The notes beneath the pieces are model-generated. The model was not told where the DNA came from and ran no database searches. It worked only from the letters and a program-made list of their open reading frames with translations. A program made the translations under genes and the position numbers. A DNA stretch of 64,000 bases from Streptomyces sp. SID12488 (GTDB lineage Bacteria > Actinomycetota > Actinomycetes > Streptomycetales > Streptomycetaceae), in contig NZ_JAAGLT010000009.1 of NCBI RefSeq assembly GCF_010548275.1, forward strand, positions 124,001 to 188,000. Reading direction: 5' to 3'. Below are positions 56,745-64,000 of this stretch, piece after piece. Each line of letters begins with the position of its first letter. Within the stretch, counting starts at the first letter, position 1.

Positions 56745-57278
56745 TCAGCCGTTCCAGACCTTGATGTAGGTGACAGCGTCGTTGAGCGTGTTCCCGACGT
56801 AGGAGACATTGCCAGTGAACGAGCCATTGCCCCGAGGGCCGGAGAGGTACGACTTGTTGCAGCCGCTGAGCACTTGGAAGGAGGACAGGTTGTTCGACCA
56901 CCAGGTGCTGGGATTGAACGCATAACCGGTCGCGTCGCAGTTACCGTCGTAGCCGTAGATTCGGTCGTACACGCCGCCCCACGACGAATGCTCCGACCAG
57001 ATCATCAGCTCCGTCGCCGCCGCGGCCGAAGGCGCCGCGCTCTTGGCTTGCGCCGCCGCCCCCGCACCCGTGAAGCATGTGTGCGAGCGCACCCCTGAGA
57101 CCTTTTCCCCGGCCTTCACACCGTCGATGACAGTGACGCAGTGAGTATCGGAGGTTCCGTCCGCAGCGAGGGCGGGGGAGCCGACAGTGGTCAGGCCGAC
57201 AACGGCGGCCAGCACGCCCAGGGCGCGAGCGGCTCTCGTCGAAGAGCTTCCGCGGCGGCGCATGAATGGTTTAGGCAT
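56745..57278 (-). CDS. Secreted beta/gamma-crystallin-like protein
   Basis: A 177-aa secreted protein. Signal peptide about 1-43 (TRAARALGVLAAVVGLTTVG, cleavage after SPALA). The mature part has four cysteines (HCVTV, HTCFTG, GNCDATG, SGCNKS) and a C-terminal half resembling beta/gamma-crystallin modules: IYGYDGNCDATGYAFN and WWSNNLSSFQVLSGCN. Similar small secreted proteins include the Streptomyces metalloproteinase inhibitor SMPI, but the identity is not certain. ATG at 57278, with GAGGAG upstream. It ends at a strong terminator, and an IS graveyard starts upstream. Confidence 0.78.
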   Translation of the reverse strand: MPKPFMRRRGSSSTRAARALGVLAAVVGLTTVGSPALAADGTSDTHCVTVIDGVKAGEKVSGVRSHTCFTGAGAAAQAKSAAPSAAAATELMIWSEHSSWGGVYDRIYGYDGNCDATGYAFNPSTWWSNNLSSFQVLSGCNKSYLSGPRGNGSFTGNVSYVGNTLNDAVTYIKVWNG

Positions 57279-57446
57279 CGGGCTTCTCCTCATGTTCATG
57301 TGGTTGATGAGGGACGCTGCTCTCAGCAAAGGTGCGGCTGAACGCGTTTGCACAGACACAACGCCGCACATCCGTGAGAACTGTGCTGTGATGCGCGGTT
57401 GATGCGACGGTATGCCACCCAGTGATTGCGCTGCCCCTGACAAATG

Positions 57447-57702
57447 TCAGGGTGCCTTCGCACGCTCCGTCGCGGTCGCGGGGTGCGTTGCCCCAGCCAC
57501 CAGGACGGCCAATCCCTCGCGAGACAGCGGTAGGCGGTGGGCGGTGGGGGCCGACAGGCCGTTGTCGCGGGCGAGCCGGGAAAAGCGGGTGCAGTCGATA
57601 AACCAGCGCAGATCGAGAACAACATGTATGTGACGCCGACCGACAGGTAAGGCCCCTCGGTCAGAACAATCTGTCGCAAGATCGTTCCCACCAGGGGCCT
57701 TA
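57447..57702 (-). mobile_element. IS5-like transposase remnant with terminal inverted repeats
   Basis: On the minus strand a fragment reads LRWFIDCTRFSRLARDNGLS then APTAHR, the HTH region of IS5/IS112-type transposases, with frame breaks on both sides. TAAGGCCCCT (57648-57657) and AGGGGCCTTA (57693-57702) form perfect 10-base arms, probably one real IS end plus a second nearby. Only about 250 bases remain; not functional. Confidence 0.6.
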
Positions 57703-57841
57703 CACCTGCCCGGACTTGGAGACCTCACGGGCCGTAGCGCCGGCATCGCGATCACAGCGAGCGACGGACACCTACCCGCAGGGGCTCGCTCCGCCCCGAA
57801 TTCCTGGCGTCCCGCGCCAGTAGTCGGTCGTCAGTTGTTGT

Positions 57842-58276
57842 GGGACTTCTGCCTCTGGTGCGTCAGTTCCTCGTCGGGACCCGCCGACACCGCGCAGCAG
57901 AGTTCAGGAAGTTCCTGATCCGCATCGACAAAAAGGTGCCCGCACATCTGCGGATCCACCTGGTCATGGAAAACTACGGCGCCCAATGGACTTCCGCGAT
58001 CAGGACGTGGCTGGGCGAACACCCGCAGTTCCAGCTGCGCTCCACCCCGACCCGCTCCTCCTGGATCAACCAGGAGGAGCGGTGGTTCGGCTTCCTGGCC
58101 GACCGGATGATCCGCCATGGCGCAGAAAAGAACGTCCAGTCGCTCGGAGCCGGCACCGTGCCTGGGTCAAGAACTGGAGCGAAGATCCCAAGCCGTTCAT
58201 CTGGACCAGGACCGCCGAACAGATCCTCGACTCCCCCGCCTGCTCCTGCCGACGGATCTCCGGCGCAGGACCCTAA
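57842..58276 (+). mobile_element. IS630 family transposase remnant
   Basis: The C-terminal half of an IS630 transposase: FRKFLIRIDKKVPAHLRIHL, VMENYGAQWTSAIRTWLGEH, SWINQEERWFGFLADRMIRH, then a frameshift near 58135 and the usual end KPFIWTRTAEQILDSPACSC to a stop at 58276. The catalytic Asp of DNYG is replaced by Glu (MENYG); the last catalytic Glu is kept in QEERWFG. The 5' half and ends are missing. Its tail overlaps by 4 bases the stop of the zinc-ribbon gene on the other strand. Confidence 0.8.
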
Positions 58277-58671
58277 CTCGCCTTGCGGTGGAACGGGTGC
58301 AGGAGATCCGAGAGGTGCCAGTGGTGGTCTTCCTTCGGCTCCCCCGGCTCGGCGGCGGCAGCATCCGTCGCCGGTACCGCCTTGGGGGCCGAGCGCTGCC
58401 TGTGCATCGAGTTCTGCACCGACGACACCTGCCCCGCCCGCATGATGCGTACGACATGGCCGTCGCAGTTCTGGCAGGTGGGACGGGTCAGCGGGGACGG
58501 GACGACGCGGCCCTCCGCCACGTACATCACCATCTCGGCGCCCTCGGCGTCGATGTGGTGCTCGATCTCGTACGACTGTTCCCAGCCGTGCCCGCAGCGC
58601 ATGCAGGCGAAGGAATACGACTCGTGAACGACGGCGGTGGCCGTGCTGCGGTGGCCGGTGATCTCGCTCAT
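58273..58671 (-). CDS. Zinc-ribbon hypothetical protein
   Basis: A 132-aa soluble protein with two CxxC pairs: FACMRCGHGWEQSYEIEHHI and PTCQNCDGHVVRIMRAGQVS, which should form a zinc ribbon. The C-terminal third is Ala/Pro-rich and then His-rich (KEDHHWHLSDLLHPFHRKAS). It probably binds nucleic acid or protein, but no function is known. ATG at 58671 with AGAGGAG upstream. It sits between rsmI and the IS remnants; its stop overlaps the IS630 fragment end, so the C-terminus could have been altered by that insertion. Confidence 0.82.
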   Translation of the reverse strand: MSEITGHRSTATAVVHESYSFACMRCGHGWEQSYEIEHHIDAEGAEMVMYVAEGRVVPSPLTRPTCQNCDGHVVRIMRAGQVSSVQNSMHRQRSAPKAVPATDAAAAEPGEPKEDHHWHLSDLLHPFHRKAS

Positions 58672-58847
58672 GCCAGCTCCTCTTGTCCGCTGGACAAAGG
58701 ACGGGTGCGTCCTGTGAACCAGTGGACGCCTCCGCCGACGTGAAGGCATCAGACCTGTCGACTGTTGAAGGCGTCTTGGCCATTCCTTGTGGGAACGGCC
58801 CGGATCCGAGGTCCGGGCTTTGCCTTCCACCCTTCCCCTTTGCCCCC

Positions 58848-59741
58848 TTATGGCGTGACCGGCGTCGCACTTCCCGTGCTTCCAGCGCCCTCGGCCTTCT
58901 CCGCGTTCTTCGCGGCCACGACCGCGTCGAACACCTCCCGTTTCGGCAGGCCCACCTCGGCCGCAACCGCCGCGATGGCCTCCTTGCGCCGCTCCCCCGC
59001 CTCCTCGCGCACCCGCACCCGCCGCACCAGTTCCTCGGCGCCGAGTTCGCCGCCGTCCTTCTCGGGGGCGCCCTCGACGACGACGGTGATCTCACCCCGT
59101 ACGCCCGCCGCGGCCCACTCCGCCAGCTCGGCCAGCGGACCGCGCTTGACCTCCTCGTACGTCTTCGTCAACTCCCGGCAGACGGCGGCCCGTCGGTCGG
59201 TGCCGAACACCTCGGACATGGCGGCGAGGGTGTCGTCGAGGCGGTGCGGGGCCTCGAAGTAGACGAGGGTGCGCCGTTCCTCGGCCACCTCCCGAAGCCG
59301 GGAGAGGCGTTCGCCCGCCTTTCTCGGCAGGAAGCCCTCGAAGCAGAAGCGGTCGACGGGCAGCCCGGACAGCGCGAGCGCGGTGAGCACGGCGGACGGG
59401 CCGGGTACGGCCGTCACCCTGATGTCCTTCTCCACGGCGGCGGCGACCAGCCGGTAGCCCGGGTCTGACACCGACGGCATGCCCGCGTCCGTCACCAGCA
59501 GCACCCGCGAGCCGCCGAGCAGCGCCTCGACCAGCTCGGGGGTGCGCGCGGCCTCGTTGCCCTCGAAGTACGACACCACCCGGCCCTTGGGCTGCACGCC
59601 GAGCCCCTGCGTGAGCCGGCGCAGCCGCCGGGTGTCCTCGGCCGCGATGACGTCGGCGCCCGCCAGTTCCGCCGCGAGCCGGGGAGGCGCGTCCGTGATG
59701 TCGCCGATGGGGGTGCCTGCCAAAACCAAGGTTCCTGTCAC
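58848..59741 (-). CDS. rsmI: 16S rRNA (cytidine(1402)-2'-O)-methyltransferase
   Basis: A 297-aa SAM methyltransferase (YraL/RsmI, TP-methylase fold) that 2'-O-methylates C1402 in the ribosomal P site. Signature LVLAGTPIGDITDAPPRLAA, AEDTRRLRRL, VLLVTDAGMPSVSDPGYRLV and PGPSAVLTALALSGLPVDRF are all present. GTG start at 59741 with GAGGA upstream. Divergent from pmt, with a TnpB element between the two. Confidence 0.95.
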   Translation of the reverse strand: MTGTLVLAGTPIGDITDAPPRLAAELAGADVIAAEDTRRLRRLTQGLGVQPKGRVVSYFEGNEAARTPELVEALLGGSRVLLVTDAGMPSVSDPGYRLVAAAVEKDIRVTAVPGPSAVLTALALSGLPVDRFCFEGFLPRKAGERLSRLREVAEERRTLVYFEAPHRLDDTLAAMSEVFGTDRRAAVCRELTKTYEEVKRGPLAELAEWAAAGVRGEITVVVEGAPEKDGGELGAEELVRRVRVREEAGERRKEAIAAVAAEVGLPKREVFDAVVAAKNAEKAEGAGSTGSATPVTP

Positions 59742-59850
59742 GTTTCCATCCTCGCAGGGCCTCCAAGGGGCCCTCCACTTGGCTTTCGGGCAGAGTGCCC
59801 GGTCCTTCAGCCGGGGTGAATGCCCGCTTCCGCGGAGAGGGGCAGGAGAA

Positions 59851-61345
59851 GCCGGATCGCTGCCAGAACGATCCGGCGTCGCTGTCCGGGATGCCCGGGA
59901 CGGGTGGTGGCGGGAAGTCGAGGGACCTGGTACCGGTGGCCAGGTCGGCGGGATGGTCACTCGCACGGGTGACAGTCGTCGATGAGGTGCACGGCTGGGG
60001 AACGTGTGGTCTACGTTTCGCGGCATGGCACGTTTCCGGATGTACCCGACGAGTGAGCAGGAGCAGCAGATGCTGCTGCACTGCGCGCACGCCCGGTACG
60101 TCTACAACCTTGCCGTCGAGCAGCATGCACACTGGAAGCCGGGCCGCGGGTCCGCGCCCTCGTTCGCCGAGCAGTGCCGTCAGCTCACCGAGGCCCGGCG
60201 GGCGAGCGAGTGGTTGGCGGCGGGGAACGCGGACGTCCAGCAGCAGGCGCTCAAGGACTTCGCTACGGCCAAGAGCGCACGTTTCACGTCCGGGTTCGGT
60301 GAGCCGACCTGGCGCAAGAAGTTCGTGCATGAGGGTTTCCGTGTCATCGGCACCGACCGCGTGCCCGAGCACCACGACGACGGCACGCCGAAGCTGAACG
60401 CGAGGACCGGCCGACAGGTCATGGGCCGCTCAGTGGTCGTGCGGAAGCTGAACCGGCGCTGGGCGCAGGTCAAGGTGCCCGGCTGCGGCTGGGTCCGCTT
60501 TCGCCTCAGCACCAGCGGCAAGGGCGCGCAACTGCCGGACGCGAAGACGTTCAGGGTGACCTTCCGCAACGGGCAGTGGCATGCGGCATTCGCCGTCGTC
60601 CCCGACCCGGTGCCCGCGCCCGGCACGGACACGGTCATCGGCATCGACCGCGGCATCACCGTAACCGCCGCCCTCTCCGATGGGCGGAAACTGAACTGCC
60701 CGCAGCTCACCGCCCGGGAACGGGCCCAGATCCGCAAGCACCAGCGGCGCGCCGCCCGCGCACCCAAGGGCAGTGAACGGAAGACAGCCGAGTATGCGAA
60801 GGCCGCGAAGCTCAAGGCACGGGAGACGAACCGCCGCAAGGACTTGTGCGAGAAGACCAGCACCCTGCTCGCCCGCACCGGTGACCTGATCCGCTTCGAA
60901 AAGCCGGACATCAGGAACATGACCCGCTCCGCGAAGGGCACGGTGGAACAGCCCGGCAGGAACGTGGCGCAGAAGGCCGGGCTGAACCGGGGCATCCTCG
61001 CCCAGGGCTGGGGCCTGTTGCGGCAGCGCACCGGACACAAGGCCCCCGGCCGGGTTGAGGACGTGCCCGCCCCGTACACAAGTCTGCGGTGCAGCGCCTG
61101 CGGGTGGATCGACAAGAACTCGCGCAAGAGCCAAGCCGAGTTCGTCTGCTCCTCCTGCGGCTTCACCTGCAACGCGGACACCAACGCAGCAGCCAACGTC
61201 GCGGCAGGACAGGGCGGGATCCCCCGCCCCCGGCGAACAGCCGGTGCCGGAGGGACGACACCGCCCACGCGGTCGAAGAACGTCCGTGAACCTCAACCCA
61301 AACCGGTTGAAATCCTCCTCTTTTAAAAGGAGGGGGAGGATGTCA
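59851..61345 (+). mobile_element. IS200/IS605 (IS1341-type) element carrying only tnpB
   Basis: A TnpB-only element between rsmI and pmt. The left side has a perfect hairpin, GCCGGATCG (59851-59859) with CGATCCGGC (59869-59877), a good candidate for the subterminal left-end structure; the exact left boundary is not certain and could lie up to 90 bases further left. The right side has ATCCTCC (61312-61318) with GGAGGAT (61335-61341) and ends at GTCAA (61341-61345), the kind of TCAA cleavage end I recall from IS605-type elements. No tnpA is present, so movement needs a transposase in trans. Confidence 0.7.
60025..61326 (+). CDS. tnpB: RNA-guided endonuclease TnpB
   Basis: A 433-aa TnpB (OrfB). 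RuvC residues are all present: D208 in VIGIDRGITV, E292 in LIRFEKPDIRNM, D385 in CNADTNAAANVA. The zinc ribbon has C356, C359, C375 and C378 (LRCSACG and VCSSCG). The N-terminal start ARFRMYPTSEQEQQMLLH is typical. The nuclease therefore looks intact. TnpB proteins bind a right-end RNA (reRNA) and cut DNA matching its guide next to a short motif. I use the ATG at 60025; an upstream in-frame ATG at 60004 has no support. The stop codon (61324-61326) lies inside the right-end hairpin, as is common. Confidence 0.95.
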   Translation: MARFRMYPTSEQEQQMLLHCAHARYVYNLAVEQHAHWKPGRGSAPSFAEQCRQLTEARRASEWLAAGNADVQQQALKDFATAKSARFTSGFGEPTWRKKFVHEGFRVIGTDRVPEHHDDGTPKLNARTGRQVMGRSVVVRKLNRRWAQVKVPGCGWVRFRLSTSGKGAQLPDAKTFRVTFRNGQWHAAFAVVPDPVPAPGTDTVIGIDRGITVTAALSDGRKLNCPQLTARERAQIRKHQRRAARAPKGSERKTAEYAKAAKLKARETNRRKDLCEKTSTLLARTGDLIRFEKPDIRNMTRSAKGTVEQPGRNVAQKAGLNRGILAQGWGLLRQRTGHKAPGRVEDVPAPYTSLRCSACGWIDKNSRKSQAEFVCSSCGFTCNADTNAAANVAAGQGGIPRPRRTAGAGGTTPPTRSKNVREPQPKPVEILLF

Positions 61346-61361
61346 AGGGACTCACACAGAG
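61220..61361 (+). ncRNA. Predicted reRNA (omega RNA) at the TnpB right end
   Basis: By analogy with other TnpB elements, the 3' end of the tnpB message plus the right-end hairpin (61312-61341) acts as scaffold, and about 16-20 bases just outside the element (from 61346, GGGACTCACACAGAGC) act as guide. Boundaries are inferred; only the hairpin and the TCAA end are visible. Confidence 0.45.
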
Positions 61362-61381
61362 CTGTTCCCTACGATGGCGCG

Positions 61382-63124
61382 GTGACCAGTACCGCGCCCT
61401 CCACGGACATCCGGCCAAGCGACCCCTCGCCAGAGCAACGGCCGGCGTGGCAGCAGCGGCTGCGCCGATACGGATACACGGCAAAGCCGAGAAGCGATGT
61501 CCGGGACCGGCTGGTGCCGCCGTACACCGAGCCGAACCCCCGTCTGTGGGCGACCCTGGGGGTGCCGCCGGCCCTCTCCGACCGGATCACGCGCTGGTCG
61601 GGCTGGGGCGGACCGCTGCTGGTGACACTGCTGGCGGGCTTGCTGCGCTTCTGGGACCTGGGCAGTCCGAAGCGGGTGATGTTCGACGAGACGTACTACG
61701 CGAAGGACGCGTGGGGCATCATCCACAAGGGCTTCGAGGTCAACTGGGACAAGGACGTCAACGACCTGATCCTGAAGACCGACGGGCACGTGGCGATCCC
61801 CTCGGATCCGGCGTATGTCGTGCATCCGCCCGTCGGCAAGTACGTCATCGGGCTCGGCGAATGGATGTTCGGGTTCAATCCGTTCGGCTGGCGCTTCATG
61901 ACGGCGCTGCTGGGCACGCTGTCGATCCTGATCCTGTGCCGCGTCGGCCGGCGCCTCTTCCGCTCCACGTTCCTGGGCTGCCTGGCGGGCGCGCTGATGG
62001 CGGTGGACGGCCTGGCCTTCGTGATGAGCCGCACCTCGCTCCTCGACGGCGTTCTTCAGTTCTTCGTCCTCGCCGCCTTCGGCTGCCTGGTCGTCGACCG
62101 CGACAGGGCCCGCGAACGGCTGGCGGCGGCGCTACCGCCGGACGCCGACGGCGCCGTACGGCCGGACGCCCACATCGCCGAGACGACCCGCTTCGGCGTG
62201 CGCCCCTGGCGCTGGCTCGCGGGCCTGATGCTGGGCCTGGCCATCGGCACGAAGTGGAACGGCCTGTACATCCTGGCCGCGTTCTGCGTGATGGCGGTGC
62301 TGTGGGACGTCGGCTCCCGCAAGGTCGCCGGCGCCCGTCACCCGTACGAGGCGGTCCTCAAGCGTGACCTGGGCTGGGCGTTCCTGGCCACGGTCCCGGT
62401 CGCCGTCGTCACGTACATCCTTTCCTGGACGGCCTGGATCCTCTCGCCGTCGAACGGCAAGGGCGGCTACTACCGCGACTGGGCCGCGACCGAGGGCAAG
62501 GGCAGCAGCTGGTCCTGGCTGTTCCCCGACTGGTGGCGCAGCCTCTGGCACTACGAGCACATGGTGTACGAGTTCCACGTGGGCCTGCACACCCCGCACA
62601 ACTACCAGTCGAACCCGTGGAGTTGGCTGGTCCTGGGCCGCCCGGTCTCGTTCTTCTACGAGTCCCCCGAACCCGGCAAGGGCGGCTGCCCCACCAACTC
62701 GGGCGAGCAGTGCGCCCGCGAGGTCCTGGCCCTCGGCACGCCCCTCCTGTGGTGGGCGGCCTGCTTCGCGGTGCTGTACGTCCTGTACCGGTGGCTGTTC
62801 CGGCGCGACTGGCGGGCGGGCGCCATCGCCTGCGGGATCGCGGCGGGCTACGCCCCCTGGTTCATGTACCAGGAGCGCACGATCTTCTACTTCTACGCGA
62901 TCGTCTTCCTGCCCTTCCTCTGCCTTGCCCTGGCGATGATGATCGGCGCGATCGTCGGCCCACCGGGGTCGAGCGAACGCCGCCGGGTCGCGGGGGCGGC
63001 GGGCGCGGGCGTGCTGGTGCTGCTGATCGCCTGGAACTTCGTCTACTTCTGGCCGCTGTACACGGGGACGGCGATTCCCATCGACTCCTGGCGTTCACGT
63101 ATGTGGCTGGATACCTGGGTCTAG
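61382..63124 (+). CDS. pmt: Protein O-mannosyltransferase (GT39)
   Basis: A 580-aa polytopic glycosyltransferase that transfers mannose from polyprenyl-phosphate-mannose to secreted proteins during Sec export. It has about ten hydrophobic helices; the first extracytoplasmic loop has the catalytic DE in RVMFDETYYAKDAWGI and the HPPVGKYVIGLGEWMFGFNP segment, and LSRTSLLD-like MSRTSLLDGVLQFF follows. In S. coelicolor this gene is also the phiC31 receptor determinant. I use the GTG at 61382. An ATG at 61340, in frame and 14 codons upstream, lies in the TnpB right end with AGGAGG ahead of it, so a longer product is possible. Confidence 0.93.
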   Translation: MTSTAPSTDIRPSDPSPEQRPAWQQRLRRYGYTAKPRSDVRDRLVPPYTEPNPRLWATLGVPPALSDRITRWSGWGGPLLVTLLAGLLRFWDLGSPKRVMFDETYYAKDAWGIIHKGFEVNWDKDVNDLILKTDGHVAIPSDPAYVVHPPVGKYVIGLGEWMFGFNPFGWRFMTALLGTLSILILCRVGRRLFRSTFLGCLAGALMAVDGLAFVMSRTSLLDGVLQFFVLAAFGCLVVDRDRARERLAAALPPDADGAVRPDAHIAETTRFGVRPWRWLAGLMLGLAIGTKWNGLYILAAFCVMAVLWDVGSRKVAGARHPYEAVLKRDLGWAFLATVPVAVVTYILSWTAWILSPSNGKGGYYRDWAATEGKGSSWSWLFPDWWRSLWHYEHMVYEFHVGLHTPHNYQSNPWSWLVLGRPVSFFYESPEPGKGGCPTNSGEQCAREVLALGTPLLWWAACFAVLYVLYRWLFRRDWRAGAIACGIAAGYAPWFMYQERTIFYFYAIVFLPFLCLALAMMIGAIVGPPGSSERRRVAGAAGAGVLVLLIAWNFVYFWPLYTGTAIPIDSWRSRMWLDTWV

Positions 63125-63222
63125 TCACTCTTCGGACAAGAGTTGGGACAAGACAAGAAACATCCTCCACAGCGGTCCCTCAGGCCACTTACAGTGCATG
63201 GGCCAACGGGGAGGGAACACCC

Positions 63223-64000
63223 ATGCGTAAGGGAGCGAAGGCCGCCATCGTCGGGACCGTGTTCACGGTGATGGTCGGCGGGGCCGGGTACGGCGCGTTC
63301 AACATCGTGTCCGCGCTCAGCGAGGACAGCGGCACGGAGAGCGTGAAGACCGGGCCGCCGTCGAAGGACGAGATCGCGGAGGCCAGCGAGAAGTTCTTCG
63401 CGGCCTGGGAGAAGGGGCAGGCGCAGGCCGCCGCCGACCTCACCGACAACGCCGCACCGGCCGCCACACTGATCAGCGACTACAAGGCGACCGCGCACAT
63501 CACCGGGGTGAAGATCACCCCCGGGACGGCCACCGGCGCCACCGTGCCCTTCTCGGTGAAGGCCACGGTGTCCTTCCAGGGCAAGAGCAAGCCGCTCGCC
63601 TACACGAGCAGCCTGACGATCGTCCGGGGTACGACGACCGGGCGGGCGCTGGTCGGCTGGAAGCCGTCGGTCCTGCATCCCGGTCTCAAGGCCGTCGGGG
63701 ACACCCTGGTCACCGGGGAAGCGGGCAGCGCGCCGATCGAGGCGGTGGACCGGGACGGCGAGGTCCTGACGAAGGAGAAGTACCCGTCCCTCGGGCCGAT
63801 CCTGGACACCCTGCGGGCGCGCTACGGCGACAAGGCGGGCGGTACACCGGGCATCGAGCTGATGGTGCGGCACGCCGACACCAACATCGCCGACACCTCG
63901 CTGCTGACGCTCGCCGAGGGCACGCCGGGCAAGCTGAAGACAACGCTTAGCGCGAGCGCGCAGGCCGCCGCCGAGAAGGCGGTGCTGAAGTTCTCCGAGT
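63223..64000 (+). CDS. Penicillin-binding protein, MecA-N/NTF2-like N-terminus (3' end outside window)
   Basis: 259 codons visible; the gene continues past the window. A short cytoplasmic start and one helix (AKAAIVGTVFTVMVGGAGYG) anchor the protein, followed by an NTF2/MecA-N-like domain (about 45-140, DEIAEASEKFFAAWEKGQAQ) and the start of the PBP dimerisation domain (LVTGEAGSAPIEAVDRDGEV). The transpeptidase part is not in the window, so catalytic motifs cannot be checked. ATG at 63223 with GGGAGGGAA upstream. Class B PBPs of this kind cross-link peptidoglycan in Streptomyces; several copies per genome are usual. Confidence 0.85.
   Translation, partial: MRKGAKAAIVGTVFTVMVGGAGYGAFNIVSALSEDSGTESVKTGPPSKDEIAEASEKFFAAWEKGQAQAAADLTDNAAPAATLISDYKATAHITGVKITPGTATGATVPFSVKATVSFQGKSKPLAYTSSLTIVRGTTTGRALVGWKPSVLHPGLKAVGDTLVTGEAGSAPIEAVDRDGEVLTKEKYPSLGPILDTLRARYGDKAGGTPGIELMVRHADTNIADTSLLTLAEGTPGKLKTTLSASAQAAAEKAVLKFSE

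Overview
This is a high-GC actinobacterial chromosome segment, almost certainly from a Streptomyces. It shows strong third-position GC bias, many GTG starts with purine-rich ribosome binding sites, and a core gene order I recall from Streptomyces chromosomes: tRNA-Gln, glmU, prs, rplY, pth, ppc, desaturase, tam/tamR, the galTEK operon, an ABC-F gene, ispE/rsmA, rpfB, tatD, rsmI and pmt. I see no plasmid or phage backbone. The species cannot be named from sequence alone.

0-12 kb: the end of an ABC-type export operon, an MFS exporter broken by one in-frame stop, a coiled-coil protein, then a compact toxin/immunity-domain cluster (3.9-9.6 kb). The cluster holds a WHH-type nuclease fused to SUKH-1, a 1029-residue Imm35/collagen-like/deaminase/SUKH-4 fusion, a YwqJ-type deaminase and a SUKH-3 immunity protein. 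An orphan histidine kinase and a second broken gene (HTH plus LAGLIDADG-like) follow.

12-24 kb: housekeeping block. tRNA-Gln(UUG), glmU and prs (UDP-GlcNAc and PRPP supply), ribosomal protein L25, peptidyl-tRNA hydrolase, PEP carboxylase, an acyl desaturase with a coupled TetR regulator, an orphan Phd antitoxin, and the divergent tam/tamR pair with a clear palindromic operator.

24-38 kb: two NarL/LuxR-type response regulators without adjacent kinases (one lacking the usual phospho-Asp), a GNAT enzyme, a LysR/NTF2-like divergent pair, the Leloir galTEK operon, two tandem PQQ-propeller membrane proteins, an ABC-F ATPase, and an AbiE-like pair whose nucleotidyltransferase ends at an in-frame TAA.

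38-48 kb: aldo/keto reductase with divergent TetR, a secreted subtilisin-type protease, and an accessory stretch bounded by two IS30 remnants. That stretch encodes a wall-anchored DUF3494/collagen-like protein with an LAATG sorting motif. A Tat-exported amidase follows.

48-64 kb: ispE-rsmA and rpfB-tatD, separated by a 4-kb stretch of variable-looking genes; a secreted crystallin-like protein; IS5-like and IS630 remnants; rsmI; a TnpB element in the gap between rsmI and pmt; the protein O-mannosyltransferase; and the start of a penicillin-binding protein running off the window. The most notable points are the toxin/immunity fusions, the sortase-anchored DUF3494 protein, the TnpB element whose right end supplies an in-frame start to pmt, and three genes each interrupted by a single in-frame stop.
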